64,000 nucleotides of DNA, taken from positions 23,403 through 87,402 of the forward strand of contig NZ_BDAV01000023.1 of assembly GCF_001612635.1 (NCBI RefSeq), written 5' to 3'. The DNA is from Nocardia africana NBRC 100379 (GTDB lineage Bacteria > Actinomycetota > Actinomycetes > Mycobacteriales > Mycobacteriaceae). Position numbers and translations under genes: made by a program. Positions 1-6,915 of the stretch are shown here, piece after piece; within the stretch, counting starts at the first letter, position 1, and each line of letters starts with the position of its first letter. Below the pieces are notes generated by a model. It worked only from the letters and a program-made list of their open reading frames with translations, made no database searches and was not told the origin of the DNA.

Positions 1-337
1 CTTCGGCGAGGAAGTGGTGGCCGTGGCCGAACGCGACGAGCAGGGCCGCCATGCGCGAGCCGGTGTCGGGGTGATCGCTGAACTCGGTGAGCCGGTGGAG
101 GACCGGGGCGGAAAGAACCGGCAGCGCGGGATCGGTGAGCCGGGCACCCGCCAACGCCGCTCCCGCTCGGGAACCGGCGGCGGCATCGAAGGTGTCTGCT
201 GTGAGACCGACGTGAAGGTCTCGTAGGAGGTCACGCAGGAAGGTGACTTCTACCGTGGCGCAGGAAGGATCGGCGGTGATCGTCGAAAGCGCCCGCTCCC
301 ATTGCTGGGCGAGTGCCGTGCTCAGGTCGTCGTCCAC
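1..337 (-). CDS. N-terminus of a GGDEF/EAL-type signalling protein, cut by the window edge
   Basis: The frame is open from a GTG at 335-337 to base 1, giving 112 residues, with a GGGGAG Shine-Dalgarno about six bases upstream. The N-terminus (VDDDLSTALAQQWERALSTI, then a TFLRDLLRDL stretch and a helical bundle) resembles the sensory N-terminal region of actinobacterial diguanylate cyclase/phosphodiesterase proteins. That comparison is from memory of the family. The catalytic GGDEF and EAL domains would lie left of the window, so the enzymatic assignment is inference. It is transcribed leftwards, divergent from the small gene at 604. Confidence 0.5.
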   Translation of the reverse strand, partial: MDDDLSTALAQQWERALSTITADPSCATVEVTFLRDLLRDLHVGLTADTFDAAAGSRAGAALAGARLTDPALPVLSAPVLHRLTEFSDHPDTGSRMAALLVAFGHGHHFLAE

Positions 338-603
338 TACAACTCCCCATCCGAGTCGCTAGCTGCTACTTCGGGTGCGCGGCGGTCCTCCTCCGGCTGG
401 TACTGCTGTCCAAGACGCTGCCGTTTAAAAGTACTGCATGCCCGATGCGTGAGGTACTCGCCGGACCGCTCAACCGTCGTCGGCTGCGGTGAAATCGACC
501 GGCCCGGGGAGATCAGGATCCGGCGAGTCGTGACGTATATCCCACGGCGTAAACAATTTCCGGCGTGGCGCGGGTGCAATACCGGCCCAAGGGTGATAGT
601 CAT

Positions 604-858
604 ATGACTATGCCCCGCCGGAGAGAACGCATCGGCCCGCGCCGTGTGAGACGCGATGAGAGCGAGATTGACGACTTGTTCGTGACGATCGACAAGTCGG
701 TGGCGGCGCGTGCACGGAAAGTCGCCGCGTTGAAGAACGTCCATGTCTGGGAGGTCGTCGAGGACGCATTGCGATCGCAACTCCCCGACGAGAGCGAGAT
801 CGAGCTGGCCGACCCTACGTTGCTCGAGGTGCCGCAGGCTTCTCGTCGAGCGAGCTGA
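604..858 (+). CDS. Small basic protein, possibly ribbon-helix-helix
   Basis: An 84-residue protein starting at the ATG in 'catatgactatg'. It has an Arg-rich N-terminus (MTMPRRRERIGPRRVRR), then a short strand (DLFVTIDKSV) followed by two helices (AARARKVAALKNVHVWEVVEDALRSQL cut into two by a turn). This order resembles MetJ/Arc-type ribbon-helix-helix DNA-binding proteins. No strong ribosome-binding site is visible. It may regulate the replication-type gene downstream; I do not recognise a specific family. Confidence 0.5.
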   Translation: MTMPRRRERIGPRRVRRDESEIDDLFVTIDKSVAARARKVAALKNVHVWEVVEDALRSQLPDESEIELADPTLLEVPQASRRAS

Positions 859-948
859 ACCCGCTTGCCGCTGTAGGGCATCGACTCCGGAGGAACGGAA
901 AGCAAGGACCTACCGAACGACTCAGCAACTGAATATGACCCCCAGGGC

Positions 949-968
949 CCGTTTGGACCCCCAAACGG
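949..968. repeat. Hairpin upstream of the replication-type gene
   Basis: Perfect 8-bp inverted repeat CCGTTTGG / CCAAACGG with an ACCC loop, lying in the 221-bp gap before the gene at 1080 and followed by a second GC-rich imperfect dyad (about 970-1010). It could be a terminator for the small gene upstream or an attenuator or origin element for the replication-type gene. Confidence 0.5.
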
Positions 969-1079
969 ACCGAGGGCCCCCGGCCGGACAACCGGGAGCC
1001 CTCGAAAGATTGTGGGGAGGCGAGCGTCACCTCGCCCCCACCGGGCCCCTCACCAAGAACCAGGATTGGACTCCTCTTG

Positions 1080-2534
1080 ATGACGAACCACTGGTCCCAG
1101 GATATCGCACGCCCGCAGACCGAAACAACCGATCGGCAGCGTGTCTCTCCTCGCGGCAATTCGTTTACCGACGTGCTCCCCTACCGCCCGTTGCGGCCTG
1201 TGGATGATGAATGGACCAAAACCATCGAGGCCGCGATCGTCGGCCCCTATCGCGGATCCAGCCCCGCCCGCCGGCGTCGCGGGCGAGCCAAGTGCCCGAC
1301 GAGCCTGGTCCGAGGTCACGTCTGTGGCCATCAATGCACCGCGATTTCCCCCCGCCTACTTGCAATCTGGGGTGGCAAGCAAGCCGCCTGCCGCCGTCTG
1401 TGCCGGGTACAGCTCGATCCGCGTCGGGACGACAATGATTCCCCGTACGCAGGCGTGCAGTGCTGGATCACTCGTGAGGCATGGCTCGAAAGTATCGGCA
1501 GCACATTCGATCGGCGGTACCGCTCAATCCGGCCGATTTTGGTCAAGAAGCGTGCAGGGGCCAAGAACTCAGGCGGCGGCGTCACGAAGAAGACGTTTCT
1601 GAAGGTCGCAACCGTAATGGCGGCCGCCGCGAACAGTGGCACCGGTCGCGAGTGCAGGCTCACGAATGCCTCTATCGCCGAGCGATCCGGTGTATCGGTC
1701 ACTCAGGTCACCCGTGTGCGTCTGGCGATGCTGCTGATGGGGGTCGCGACCGAGGTGCTCCGTGGACGGCAGCGGACCTACGCCGAGCGGATGGCGAGCT
1801 GGCGTGTAGGAGACCGGGCCCGCGGATGGGCGTCGGTGTGGGCGCTGCACCCAGCTCGTGAAGCTGTGGATAACTCGGTGGTCCGTCGTGATGGTGTTTA
1901 CCCTGGTCAAGACAAGATGGCTACCCATCCCGCTAGGGGTCACTTTTCTTTGAGAAAAGTGACTTCTAGTGGTTCTAACTTGGCGACAGGTTGTGGAAAA
2001 CGAGGCGCTTCGCGCCGCAATGAGAAGCAGGCGGCTCGCCGAAAAGCTGGGGCGGCGCCTCAGAAAGCCCTCATTTTGGCCCTCAAATGGCTCGCTGACG
2101 CACGAACCCCGCTGTGGGCGCAACGTAACCGGGCCGACGCCTGGGCAGTGGTGCTAGCGCCTGCTGCCGAACATGGCTGGACGGCAGACGATCTCAACGA
2201 CGAGCTGCGCGCCGTCGAAGTACGTCACCCTTTGGCATATGTCCGGGGGATGCTGGCCAAGGTTGATCTGCCGTTCCCTCGCCATATCGTCCGCGAAATC
2301 GAGGTGCAGCGGGCCGTCCAAGCGCAAGCGACGATCGATGCTGCTGTTGAGGAAGCTGTCACAGAGGTCAAACAGGCCGTTCGCGCTCGGGCGGATGAAG
2401 CGCTCGGTGGCGAGGGCCGCCGGTCCGCACTGGCCCAGGCCTCTGCGATCGGTGAAGCGAGCGAGAATCGTAGAAAGGCTGGGGAGCAATTCGATCACCG
2501 GGCCCATTGGCGTCGGTTGGCTCACGGCCGATGA
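1080..2534 (+). CDS. Plasmid replication-type winged-helix protein
   Basis: A 484-residue protein. From about residue 165 it has a helix-turn-helix block (KTFLKVATVMAAAANS, then LTNASIAERSGVSVTQVTRVR, then LLMGVATEVLRGRQRT) typical of actinobacterial plasmid proteins annotated as replication or HTH proteins. A conserved HFSLRKVT motif follows at about residue 287, and the C-terminal half is helical (ALKWLADARTPLW..., HPLAYVRGMLAKVDL). The N-terminal 120 residues are less typical and include several Cys. The start is the ATG at 1080; a TTG three bases earlier is possible, and no strong ribosome-binding site is visible. A role as replication initiator is inferred from family resemblance and plasmid context; no catalytic motif is evident. 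Confidence 0.6.
   Translation: MTNHWSQDIARPQTETTDRQRVSPRGNSFTDVLPYRPLRPVDDEWTKTIEAAIVGPYRGSSPARRRRGRAKCPTSLVRGHVCGHQCTAISPRLLAIWGGKQAACRRLCRVQLDPRRDDNDSPYAGVQCWITREAWLESIGSTFDRRYRSIRPILVKKRAGAKNSGGGVTKKTFLKVATVMAAAANSGTGRECRLTNASIAERSGVSVTQVTRVRLAMLLMGVATEVLRGRQRTYAERMASWRVGDRARGWASVWALHPAREAVDNSVVRRDGVYPGQDKMATHPARGHFSLRKVTSSGSNLATGCGKRGASRRNEKQAARRKAGAAPQKALILALKWLADARTPLWAQRNRADAWAVVLAPAAEHGWTADDLNDELRAVEVRHPLAYVRGMLAKVDLPFPRHIVREIEVQRAVQAQATIDAAVEEAVTEVKQAVRARADEALGGEGRRSALAQASAIGEASENRRKAGEQFDHRAHWRRLAHGR
1939..1963. repeat. Perfect 11-bp hairpin inside the replication-type gene
   Basis: GTCACTTTTCT - TTG - AGAAAAGTGAC, a perfect inverted repeat with a 3-base spacer. It lies in frame inside the gene and encodes the HFSLRKVT stretch. 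Its AT-rich arms stand out against the GC-rich surroundings, as expected for a protein-binding site or origin element embedded in a coding region. Confidence 0.8.
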
Positions 2535-2701
2535 CCAGCGCGACGGTGGGCTTGGCTGCGGTTGACGACTACGCCGCGAGTTGCGTCTTGGAGGAGACGG
2601 TCGCGGACAGTCAGGCGCTTGTTGATGACGAGCCGAGCGAACAGAGACCCGGCCGGCGGGCCGGGTCTGCTCGCTTGACTCAGTCTTCGTCGTCTGCATG
2701 A
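2531..2701 (+). CDS. Possible small coupled ORF after the replication-type gene
   Basis: 56 codons whose ATG overlaps the stop of the upstream gene (ATGA), suggesting translational coupling. The product (MTSATVGLAAVDDYAASCVL..., acidic and Ser-rich at the end) matches no family I know. A strong hairpin (2645-2668) lies inside its 3' part, so it may be spurious read-through into a terminator. Confidence 0.3.
   Translation: MTSATVGLAAVDDYAASCVLEETVADSQALVDDEPSEQRPGRRAGSARLTQSSSSA
2645..2668 (+). terminator. Terminator-like hairpin
   Basis: AGACCCGGCC / GGCCGGGTCT, perfect 10-bp arms with a GGCG loop, 110 bases after the end of the replication-type gene. There is no U-tract, as is common in actinobacteria. 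Confidence 0.6.
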
Positions 2702-3096
2702 TGCCGCGTCGGCCTGCTTCCGGGATGATTTCCCGACAGCTGCTGGTTAATTCACCCTTGCTTCGATTGGGCTGCGAGGCGCGGATCGCGGCGACGCGGT
2801 CGGCGCCTATCACCCTCGTGGTCTGCGGAGTGTCGGAAAAGGGCGTTCCGGTAGAACTCGCCGGATTTTTGGGCGGATATGGTCACACGTTGTGTGTCGG
2901 TGGGTGGGTTTACCGTTGTCGTAGTGGCAGTCTCGCGCCTGCCCGCTTCCGACCGCCCGAGCGCCCACGCCGCCGGGTGTGGACGAGGACAAGGGGCTCG
3001 GCCTCGCGCGAACGAATCGACTTCGCTTCCACCTCTTGCTGATTCGCGAGTACCGGCGAAGTCGCGTGGGGACTTCGCCGCGGAAAGGAATCGGTC
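2702..3096. other. Gap containing the outer transposon end
   Basis: 395 bases with no convincing gene. It holds the left inverted repeat of the outer Tn3-like element (2841-2881) and, just before 3097, a GGAAAGGAATCGGTC ribosome-binding region for the interrupted gene. Confidence 0.6.
2841..2881 (+). repeat. Left inverted repeat of the outer Tn3-like element
   Basis: From TTCCGGTAGAACTCGCC onwards, 36 bp match the reverse complement of 15450-15485 with a single mismatch, ending in GGGCGGATATG. It resembles in outline the 40-bp end of the inner transposon (both start GGG and end GGGCGGATWTG), so both belong to the Tn3 superfamily. Confidence 0.75.
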
Positions 3097-3528
3097 ATGA
3101 CCAGCGACAAAGCGCGCAAGGCAAAGGTTCGGGCGCGGATGGCCCGCACCGGTGAGCCCTACAGCGAGGCCGCCCGACAGCTCGACCAGTCCACCGCCCC
3201 CGACGACCTGAAGAGTCTCACCGCGGCGGTGCTGCCCGCACCGGTCGCGGTGATGCAGGCCCGCCATATCGCCGCCGCTCGCATGCATCTGGCGTCCGCG
3301 CACGGTCTCGCCGCCGACCACGGGGCACCCGGCACCGCGGAGCGCCACACCCGCCACACCGAGAGAGGGGCGCTCGATACCGCCTACGCGCGGATCCACG
3401 AACCCTTGTGGGATCTGCAGCAATACGCCGAACGCAGCGCGCTGGCATCCGGGGCGATCGTTGCTCTGCCCGAGCTGATGAAACCGAACGACCCAGCCGA
3501 TCAGGCGCTGTATCCGAGCATGCATCTG
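3097..3528 (+). pseudogene. 5' half of a gene split by the inner transposon
   Basis: 144 codons starting MTSDKARKAKVRARMARTGE, followed by a helical region (AAARMHLASAHGL..., HEPLWDLQQYAERSALASGA). Translation would run on into the transposon and stop at 3657, giving a chimeric tail. Removing 3529-14647 joins codon 144 in frame to 14648, restoring one open frame of 392 residues. The N-terminal motif occurs in hypothetical proteins of actinobacterial plasmids; its function is unknown. Upstream GGAAAGGAATCGGTC supplies a good ribosome-binding site. Confidence 0.75.
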
Positions 3529-3568
3529 GGGGTCGCCGTAGTATCGGCCGAATTTCGGGCGGATTTGG
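3529..3568 (+). repeat. Left terminal inverted repeat of the inner transposon
   Basis: 40 bp beginning GGGGTCGCCGTAGTATCGG and ending GGGCGGATTTGG, identical to the reverse complement of 14603-14642. Confidence 0.92.
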
Positions 3569-3581
3569 GCGTAGTTGCTGG

Positions 3582-4589
3582 TCAGTGGGTGCGGGATGTG
3601 CCGGGGCCGATGAGGCTGGTGAGTTCGCGCATCGCTTGGGGTGAGGGTTTGAAGTAGCGGCGCAGGTTTTCGGCCTTGCGGTGCCGGGATTTGGCCATGA
3701 GTTCGAGCAGGCTCGCGCCGGATTCGCCGAGGTGTGTCAGCCCGGAGTGGCGGAGTTCGTGTAGGTCCCATCCGGTTCCGGGCCCGTCGGTGGCGGTGGC
3801 GGCGTCGAGTAGATCGCGGGCCTGATCGTAGGACAGCCGTGCGAGTCCGGTGTCGGGGCACAGGTCGCGGTCGGCGAGGTATTTGCCCGGTCCGGGACGG
3901 CGGTGGGTCACGAATACCGGTCCGCGGGTACGGCCGCGGATCAATCGCGGTAGCAGCCGGGCGGTGCCGGCGTCCCAGTACACGGTTTCCAGAGCGTGTT
4001 CGTGGTGGGTGGCGCCGCGGCGGCGGGTGCGGGGTTTGGCGCCTTTGGACTTCACCCGGGCGCACCGGCCGGCCAGGTCGAGGTCTTCGATGTTGAGCTG
4101 GAGCAGTTCCTCTGTGCGAGCGCAGGTCTCATACAGCATCCGCCACAGCGTCTTCTCCCGCAGGTGGATGTCGCGGCGGGAGATGAGCCGGTCGATCGCG
4201 GTCCGCGAGCGCACCGGTGTCTCGGAGTCCGGCGGCGTCGAGCGCGCGGCCGATGCCGGGACTGCCGGTGCGTTCCAGCCTTGCTCACGGCACCAGGACA
4301 GCCATTTCGAGACCGCGGCGCGGCGCGCGTTCCATGTGTTGACCGCGGCGTGGCCCCAGAGGGATTCGAGGGCTGCGCCGATCTCGTCGTCGGAGACCGA
4401 GTCCAGGACCCGGCTGGGACCGGGCAGCCCGTCGCGGTCGCGGCCGTCGAGCTGGTCGACGGTCTTGACGACCGCGACGGTGTAGGCGCGGCGGGTGTTG
4501 CCGGGCCTGATGGTGTCCAGGAACGCTTCGGCGGATCCGCGCAGTGTGCGGGGCGCGGCGGTGTGGATCCGGGTCACGGTCGCCGCCAT
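3582..4589 (-). CDS. tnpI: TnpI-like tyrosine recombinase (cointegrate resolvase)
   Basis: A 335-residue tyrosine recombinase. The N-terminal SAM-like core-binding domain (AEAFLDTIRPGNTRRAY..., VNTWNARRAAVSKWLSWC) is followed by the catalytic domain: first Arg in LYETCARTEELLQLNIEDLD, His-x-x-Arg in WDLHELRHSGLTHLG, and the Tyr nucleophile in ENLRRYFKPS. It sits against the left inverted repeat, as TnpI does in Tn4430-type Tn3 transposons that resolve cointegrates with a tyrosine instead of a serine recombinase. Dyad sites about 20-115 bp upstream of its start (4611-4705) look like its target. An integron-type role is less likely because there is no attI or cassette array. Confidence 0.82.
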   Translation of the reverse strand: MAATVTRIHTAAPRTLRGSAEAFLDTIRPGNTRRAYTVAVVKTVDQLDGRDRDGLPGPSRVLDSVSDDEIGAALESLWGHAAVNTWNARRAAVSKWLSWCREQGWNAPAVPASAARSTPPDSETPVRSRTAIDRLISRRDIHLREKTLWRMLYETCARTEELLQLNIEDLDLAGRCARVKSKGAKPRTRRRGATHHEHALETVYWDAGTARLLPRLIRGRTRGPVFVTHRRPGPGKYLADRDLCPDTGLARLSYDQARDLLDAATATDGPGTGWDLHELRHSGLTHLGESGASLLELMAKSRHRKAENLRRYFKPSPQAMRELTSLIGPGTSRTH

Positions 4590-4610
4590 CGGCCCACCTC
4601 TCCTGGCTTG

Positions 4611-4625
4611 CCCCGGATAACGGGG
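4611..4625. repeat. Accessory copy of the TnpI core arm
   Basis: CCCCGGATAACGGGG shares the CCCCGGATAAC arm with the dyad at 4677-4705. It lies 21 bp upstream of the tnpI start and may also autoregulate tnpI. Confidence 0.65.
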
Positions 4626-4676
4626 CCGCTTCGTGTCGTCGCCGCGGCGGGATCGCCGCAGGCCGGATCCGATGTT

Positions 4677-4705
4677 ACCCCGGATAACAGCCCGTTATCC
4701 GGGGT
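4677..4705. repeat. Putative TnpI recombination core (internal resolution site)
   Basis: ACCCCGGATAAC - AGCCC - GTTATCCGGGGT: perfect 12-bp inverted arms around a 5-bp spacer, the geometry of a tyrosine-recombinase core. With the direct copy at 4611 it resembles the internal resolution site of TnpI transposons. It overlaps the TAA stop of the neighbouring Trx-like gene at 4705-4707. Confidence 0.75.
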
Positions 4706-5013
4706 TATTCGCTCTCGGGGTCGGATGCCCGGATGTGGGTGGCGTTGTCGAGTGCGGTGGTGATCTGCTCGGGTGTGGGCAGGTCGAATCGGCAGCACGC
4801 GGTCTGCTGGGGTGGTTCGCCGGTGATCACGTCGATGCCGTCGATCAGAAGCGATGGGGACGGGTAGTTGCCTTCGATTTCGTCGACCCGCACCACCTGA
4901 ATGGGTGTGCGGCGCAGGGCTTCTGCGAGGGTGTCGCGCACGCGGCCCAGCAGTGGGCAGTCGGGGACGTGCAGCAGCTGGACGTGCGGGCCGGCGTCGG
5001 TGTCCTGGTTCAC
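4705..5013 (-). CDS. Small thioredoxin-fold protein of the mercury operon
   Basis: 102 residues from a GTG start that overlaps the merR stop (GTGA). The order beta (VQLLHVPDCPLL), helix (RVRDTLAEALRR), beta (IQVVRVDEI), SPSLLIDGIDVITG, then QQTACCRFDLPTPEQITTAL matches the small thioredoxin-like proteins often found beside merB in actinobacteria, with one N-terminal Cys and a CC pair near the end. A role in mercury binding or delivery is inferred from operon position. The stop codon lies in the TnpI core site, so the operon abuts the recombination site directly. Confidence 0.6.
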   Translation of the reverse strand: MNQDTDAGPHVQLLHVPDCPLLGRVRDTLAEALRRTPIQVVRVDEIEGNYPSPSLLIDGIDVITGEPPQQTACCRFDLPTPEQITTALDNATHIRASDPESE

Positions 5014-5420
5014 GGGGTGTCCTGTTCGGGGTCGGGGTGCAGGCTGTGCAGCAGCGGGCAGTCTCGGTCGGTCGGCGGTTGGTCGCAGGTGGCAACCAGG
5101 CGCGTCAGCGAGGTTCGCATCGCTGCCAACGCGGCGATCCTGGCGTTCAGGTCGGCGATCTTGTTCTGGGCCAGGTGGCGGGTGTCGTCGCACGACTGCG
5201 GCCCGCCTTCGGCCAGGTGCAGCAGTGTGTCGATCTCGGCGAGGTCGAATCCGAGTTCCTGCGCGCGCTTGACGAACCGCACGATGCGCACGGCCTCGGG
5301 TCCGTATCGGCGGTAACCGCTCTCGGTGCGGGGTGGCTCGGGCAACAGGCCACGTCGCTCGTAGTAGCGCAGCGTCTGGGCATTCACCCCGGCCTGGTGG
5401 GCGACCTGTGCGGTTCTCAT
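5010..5420 (-). CDS. merR: Mercury-responsive transcriptional regulator MerR
   Basis: 136 residues. It has an N-terminal MerR winged helix (MRTAQVAHQAGVNAQTLRYY, then ERRGLLPEPPRTESGYRRYG), a long dimerisation helix, and three cysteines spaced C-X34-C-X8-C (SCDDTR..., VATC, RDCPLL). That spacing is exactly that of the Hg(II)-binding Cys82/117/126 of Tn501 MerR, so mercury is the likely effector rather than cadmium, lead or copper. The promoter lies immediately upstream with its -10 about ten bases from the ATG, so the transcript is nearly leaderless. Confidence 0.9.
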   Translation of the reverse strand: MRTAQVAHQAGVNAQTLRYYERRGLLPEPPRTESGYRRYGPEAVRIVRFVKRAQELGFDLAEIDTLLHLAEGGPQSCDDTRHLAQNKIADLNARIAALAAMRTSLTRLVATCDQPPTDRDCPLLHSLHPDPEQDTP

Positions 5421-5427
5421 GACCCAC

Positions 5428-5457
5428 GGTAAACCCGGTACCCGAGTACAGGGTCAA
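5428..5457 (-). promoter_or_regulatory. merR promoter with MerR operator
   Basis: On the minus strand TTGACC (5452-5457), 18-bp spacer, TTTACC (5428-5433). Between them is the dyad whose plus-strand form is GGTACCCGAGTACAGGGT. A long spacer filled by a GTAC dyad is characteristic of MerR-family promoters. The same 18-mer recurs with two differences upstream of merB. Confidence 0.75.
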
Positions 5458-5471
5458 CTCGCGCGAGGCGG

Positions 5472-6083
5472 TCAGCTGCTGGCCCATCCGAGCTCACGAC
5501 ACGTGGCCAGGGCGATGTCGAAGAATTCGGCGACCGGGCGCACATCTCCGCCGGGATGCCGGGCCTGCCATTCCCGTGCCGCGTCGGAGGTGACGAAGAA
5601 GTGGCCGTGGTCGCAGAACGTGGCGCGGATGTCGGCGGTGCCGCACAGTGCGGGCTGTGCCACGACCGCGGTCTCGGGGTCCGTGGCGCCCACCGCGTCG
5701 GGGCCGACCTCGATGCGGATCGGTCGGCCGGTCGCCGCGCACGGCGACTCCACCAGGGCCGGACGGCCCAGGATCGGCGGGAACAACAGTGTGTCGGCGG
5801 CGCAGAACGTGTAGAGCACCCGGGCATCGACGGTGAACCGGTGGACGGTCTCCCGTTGGGTCAGGCCGAATCCCACCAGCCGGCCCTGTTCGTCCCAGTC
5901 GGTGCCGGGCTGATCGCGCAGCCACGTCCGCAGCTGCTCGACAGGAATGTCGCCGGCCTCGGCGATCCGCGCCAGCTCGACGGGTCGGCCCGCAGCGACG
6001 AGCCGGACCAGCGGCCCGAGGAAGCGCGGCATATCGTCGTGGCGCAGGAACTCGGTCAGGCTCGTGTGCAGATCGTCGGTCAT
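5472..6083 (-). CDS. merB: Organomercurial lyase MerB
   Basis: 203 residues. It cleaves the carbon-mercury bond of organomercurials to Hg(II) in the cytoplasm. The catalytic triad is visible: Cys and Asp in YTFCAADTLLFP (C96 and D99 of R831b MerB) and the second Cys in ATFCDHGHFFVT (C159). The N-terminal winged-helix region (LARIAEAGDIPVEQLRTWL) is present. The ATG has a GAAGGGA ribosome-binding site, and a MerR operator lies 40-70 bases upstream. No merA reductase is found in the transposon, so Hg(II) detoxification would need merA elsewhere or sequestration. Confidence 0.92.
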   Translation of the reverse strand: MTDDLHTSLTEFLRHDDMPRFLGPLVRLVAAGRPVELARIAEAGDIPVEQLRTWLRDQPGTDWDEQGRLVGFGLTQRETVHRFTVDARVLYTFCAADTLLFPPILGRPALVESPCAATGRPIRIEVGPDAVGATDPETAVVAQPALCGTADIRATFCDHGHFFVTSDAAREWQARHPGGDVRPVAEFFDIALATCRELGWASS

Positions 6084-6123
6084 CGTCGTGTCCCTTCACG
6101 ATGCTTCCGCGTGGTCCCTCCAG

Positions 6124-6153
6124 CGTCCACCCTGTACCGGGGTACCGAGTCAA
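6124..6153 (-). promoter_or_regulatory. merB promoter with MerR operator
   Basis: Minus-strand TTGACT (6148-6153), 18-bp spacer, weak TGGACG (6124-6129), with GGTACCCCGGTACAGGGT between. This is the partner of the merR operator, indicating that merR controls itself and merB. Confidence 0.7.
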
Positions 6154-6191
6154 GCCGCCGCCGGCCCCCTGCGGACGTGCGCTCTCGCGGA

Positions 6192-6302
6192 CTGGTCAGA
6201 ACAGGTGTCGCGGACCCGCAGCGGCCGCTACGCGAGCACCTCGTCATCGATGCGGCGGTCCCGCCCTGCGCGTCTGCTCGACGGCGAGCCGGTGATGCTC
6301 TG
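6192..6302 (-). pseudogene. Remnant of a Tn3-family tnpA 3' end
   Basis: Two blocks match the end of the full tnpA: about 6192-6232 (AGAACAGGTGTCGCGGACCC...) with 11484-11520, and about 6234-6302 (GAGCACCTCGTCATCGATGC...) with 11613-11680. Roughly 95 bp between them is missing. It is in the same orientation as tnpA, and it records an earlier related transposon or an internal rearrangement that brought in the mer module. Confidence 0.75.
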
Positions 6303-6315
6303 TATTCCAGGGCTC

Positions 6316-6334
6316 GTTATCCGGGGTATCCGGG
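6316..6334. repeat. Solitary TnpI core half-site
   Basis: GTTATCCGGGGT (6316-6327) is identical to the right arm of the core at 4694-4705, followed by a second ATCCGGG. No left arm is recognisable. It marks the far side of the mer module. Confidence 0.65.
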
Positions 6335-6371
6335 TGTGTGAATCGCACTGGTTCGTGCTTACGCTGGGATC

Positions 6372-6710
6372 ATGAACGGGCTTCCTGCATCGTTTCGGGC
6401 AGCCGACTCCGACCGGGAACGTGTTGCCCGGCAGCTCGAGTACGAAGTCGGTACCGGGCGGCTGAGCGTGGACGAATATTCCGAGCGGGTTCAGCGGGCG
6501 CTCGCTGCCCGTACCCTCGGCGAGCTCGCCGCTCTCACCGATGACCTACCGGTCCCGGTGCCTCCTACCGCGCGTCGATCGCGGTGGCGTCCGGTGATCG
6601 TGGCCGTCGCGACCGCCGCGGCAGTAGCACTGATGGGCGGGGGGATCGCTGCGGCAGTCGAGCTGCCAGCGCACATGCCGGCGTCGATGTCGGTGATGCC
6701 CGGTTGCTGA
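6372..6710 (+). CDS. DUF1707-domain membrane protein
   Basis: 112 residues. Residues 6-56 carry the actinobacterial DUF1707 pattern (FRAADSDRERVARQLEYEVG, GRLSVDEYSERVQRALAART, LGELAALTDDLPV). A single membrane helix follows (VIVAVATAAAVALMGGGIAAA), then a short Met-rich tail (HMPASMSVMPGC). DUF1707 proteins usually pair this domain with a membrane segment; their function is unknown. It is the only rightward cargo gene among leftward ones, transcribed from just after the TnpI half-site. The Met/Cys/His-rich tail could bind soft metal ions, which would fit the cargo, but that is inference. Confidence 0.75.
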   Translation: MNGLPASFRAADSDRERVARQLEYEVGTGRLSVDEYSERVQRALAARTLGELAALTDDLPVPVPPTARRSRWRPVIVAVATAAAVALMGGGIAAAVELPAHMPASMSVMPGC

Positions 6711-6792
6711 TGGGGCCGGCTCGCGCTGCCCTGGGTGGTGGTGTGACGTGTGGGCGGGTGTCGGCTCGCCCTGGGAAGGTGTCGGCCTGCGG

Positions 6793-6821
6793 GGCGGTGC
6801 CGGTCGGCGACGGGCACCGCC
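6793..6821. terminator. Terminator-like hairpin between convergent genes
   Basis: GGCGGTGCC / GGCACCGCC, 9-bp arms with an 11-base loop, placed just after the Cys-rich peptide gene and 80 bases after the DUF1707 gene. Confidence 0.5.
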
Positions 6822-6834
6822 TCGCAGGTGTCGG

Positions 6835-6900
6835 TTACATCGGGCAGCAGGGGCCCATGGCTTTGCACAGCCAGTCGCAGATCATCTGGAGCGGGTTCAT
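6835..6900 (-). CDS. 21-residue Cys/Met-rich peptide
   Basis: An ATG with a perfect AGGAGG Shine-Dalgarno (6905-6910) opens a 21-codon frame ending TAA. It starts 15 bases after the cyclodipeptide synthase stop. The core is ICDWLCKAMGPCC; overall there are four Cys and four Met in 21 residues (MNPLQ start, PM end). The exceptionally strong ribosome-binding site and operon position argue that it is translated. A thiolate/thioether metal-binding peptide is the natural reading in a mercury/cadmium transposon. A leader peptide or a precursor processed with the upstream enzyme is also possible. Confidence 0.6.
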   Translation of the reverse strand: MNPLQMICDWLCKAMGPCCPM

Positions 6901-6915
6901 CGGTCCTCCTTTCTG

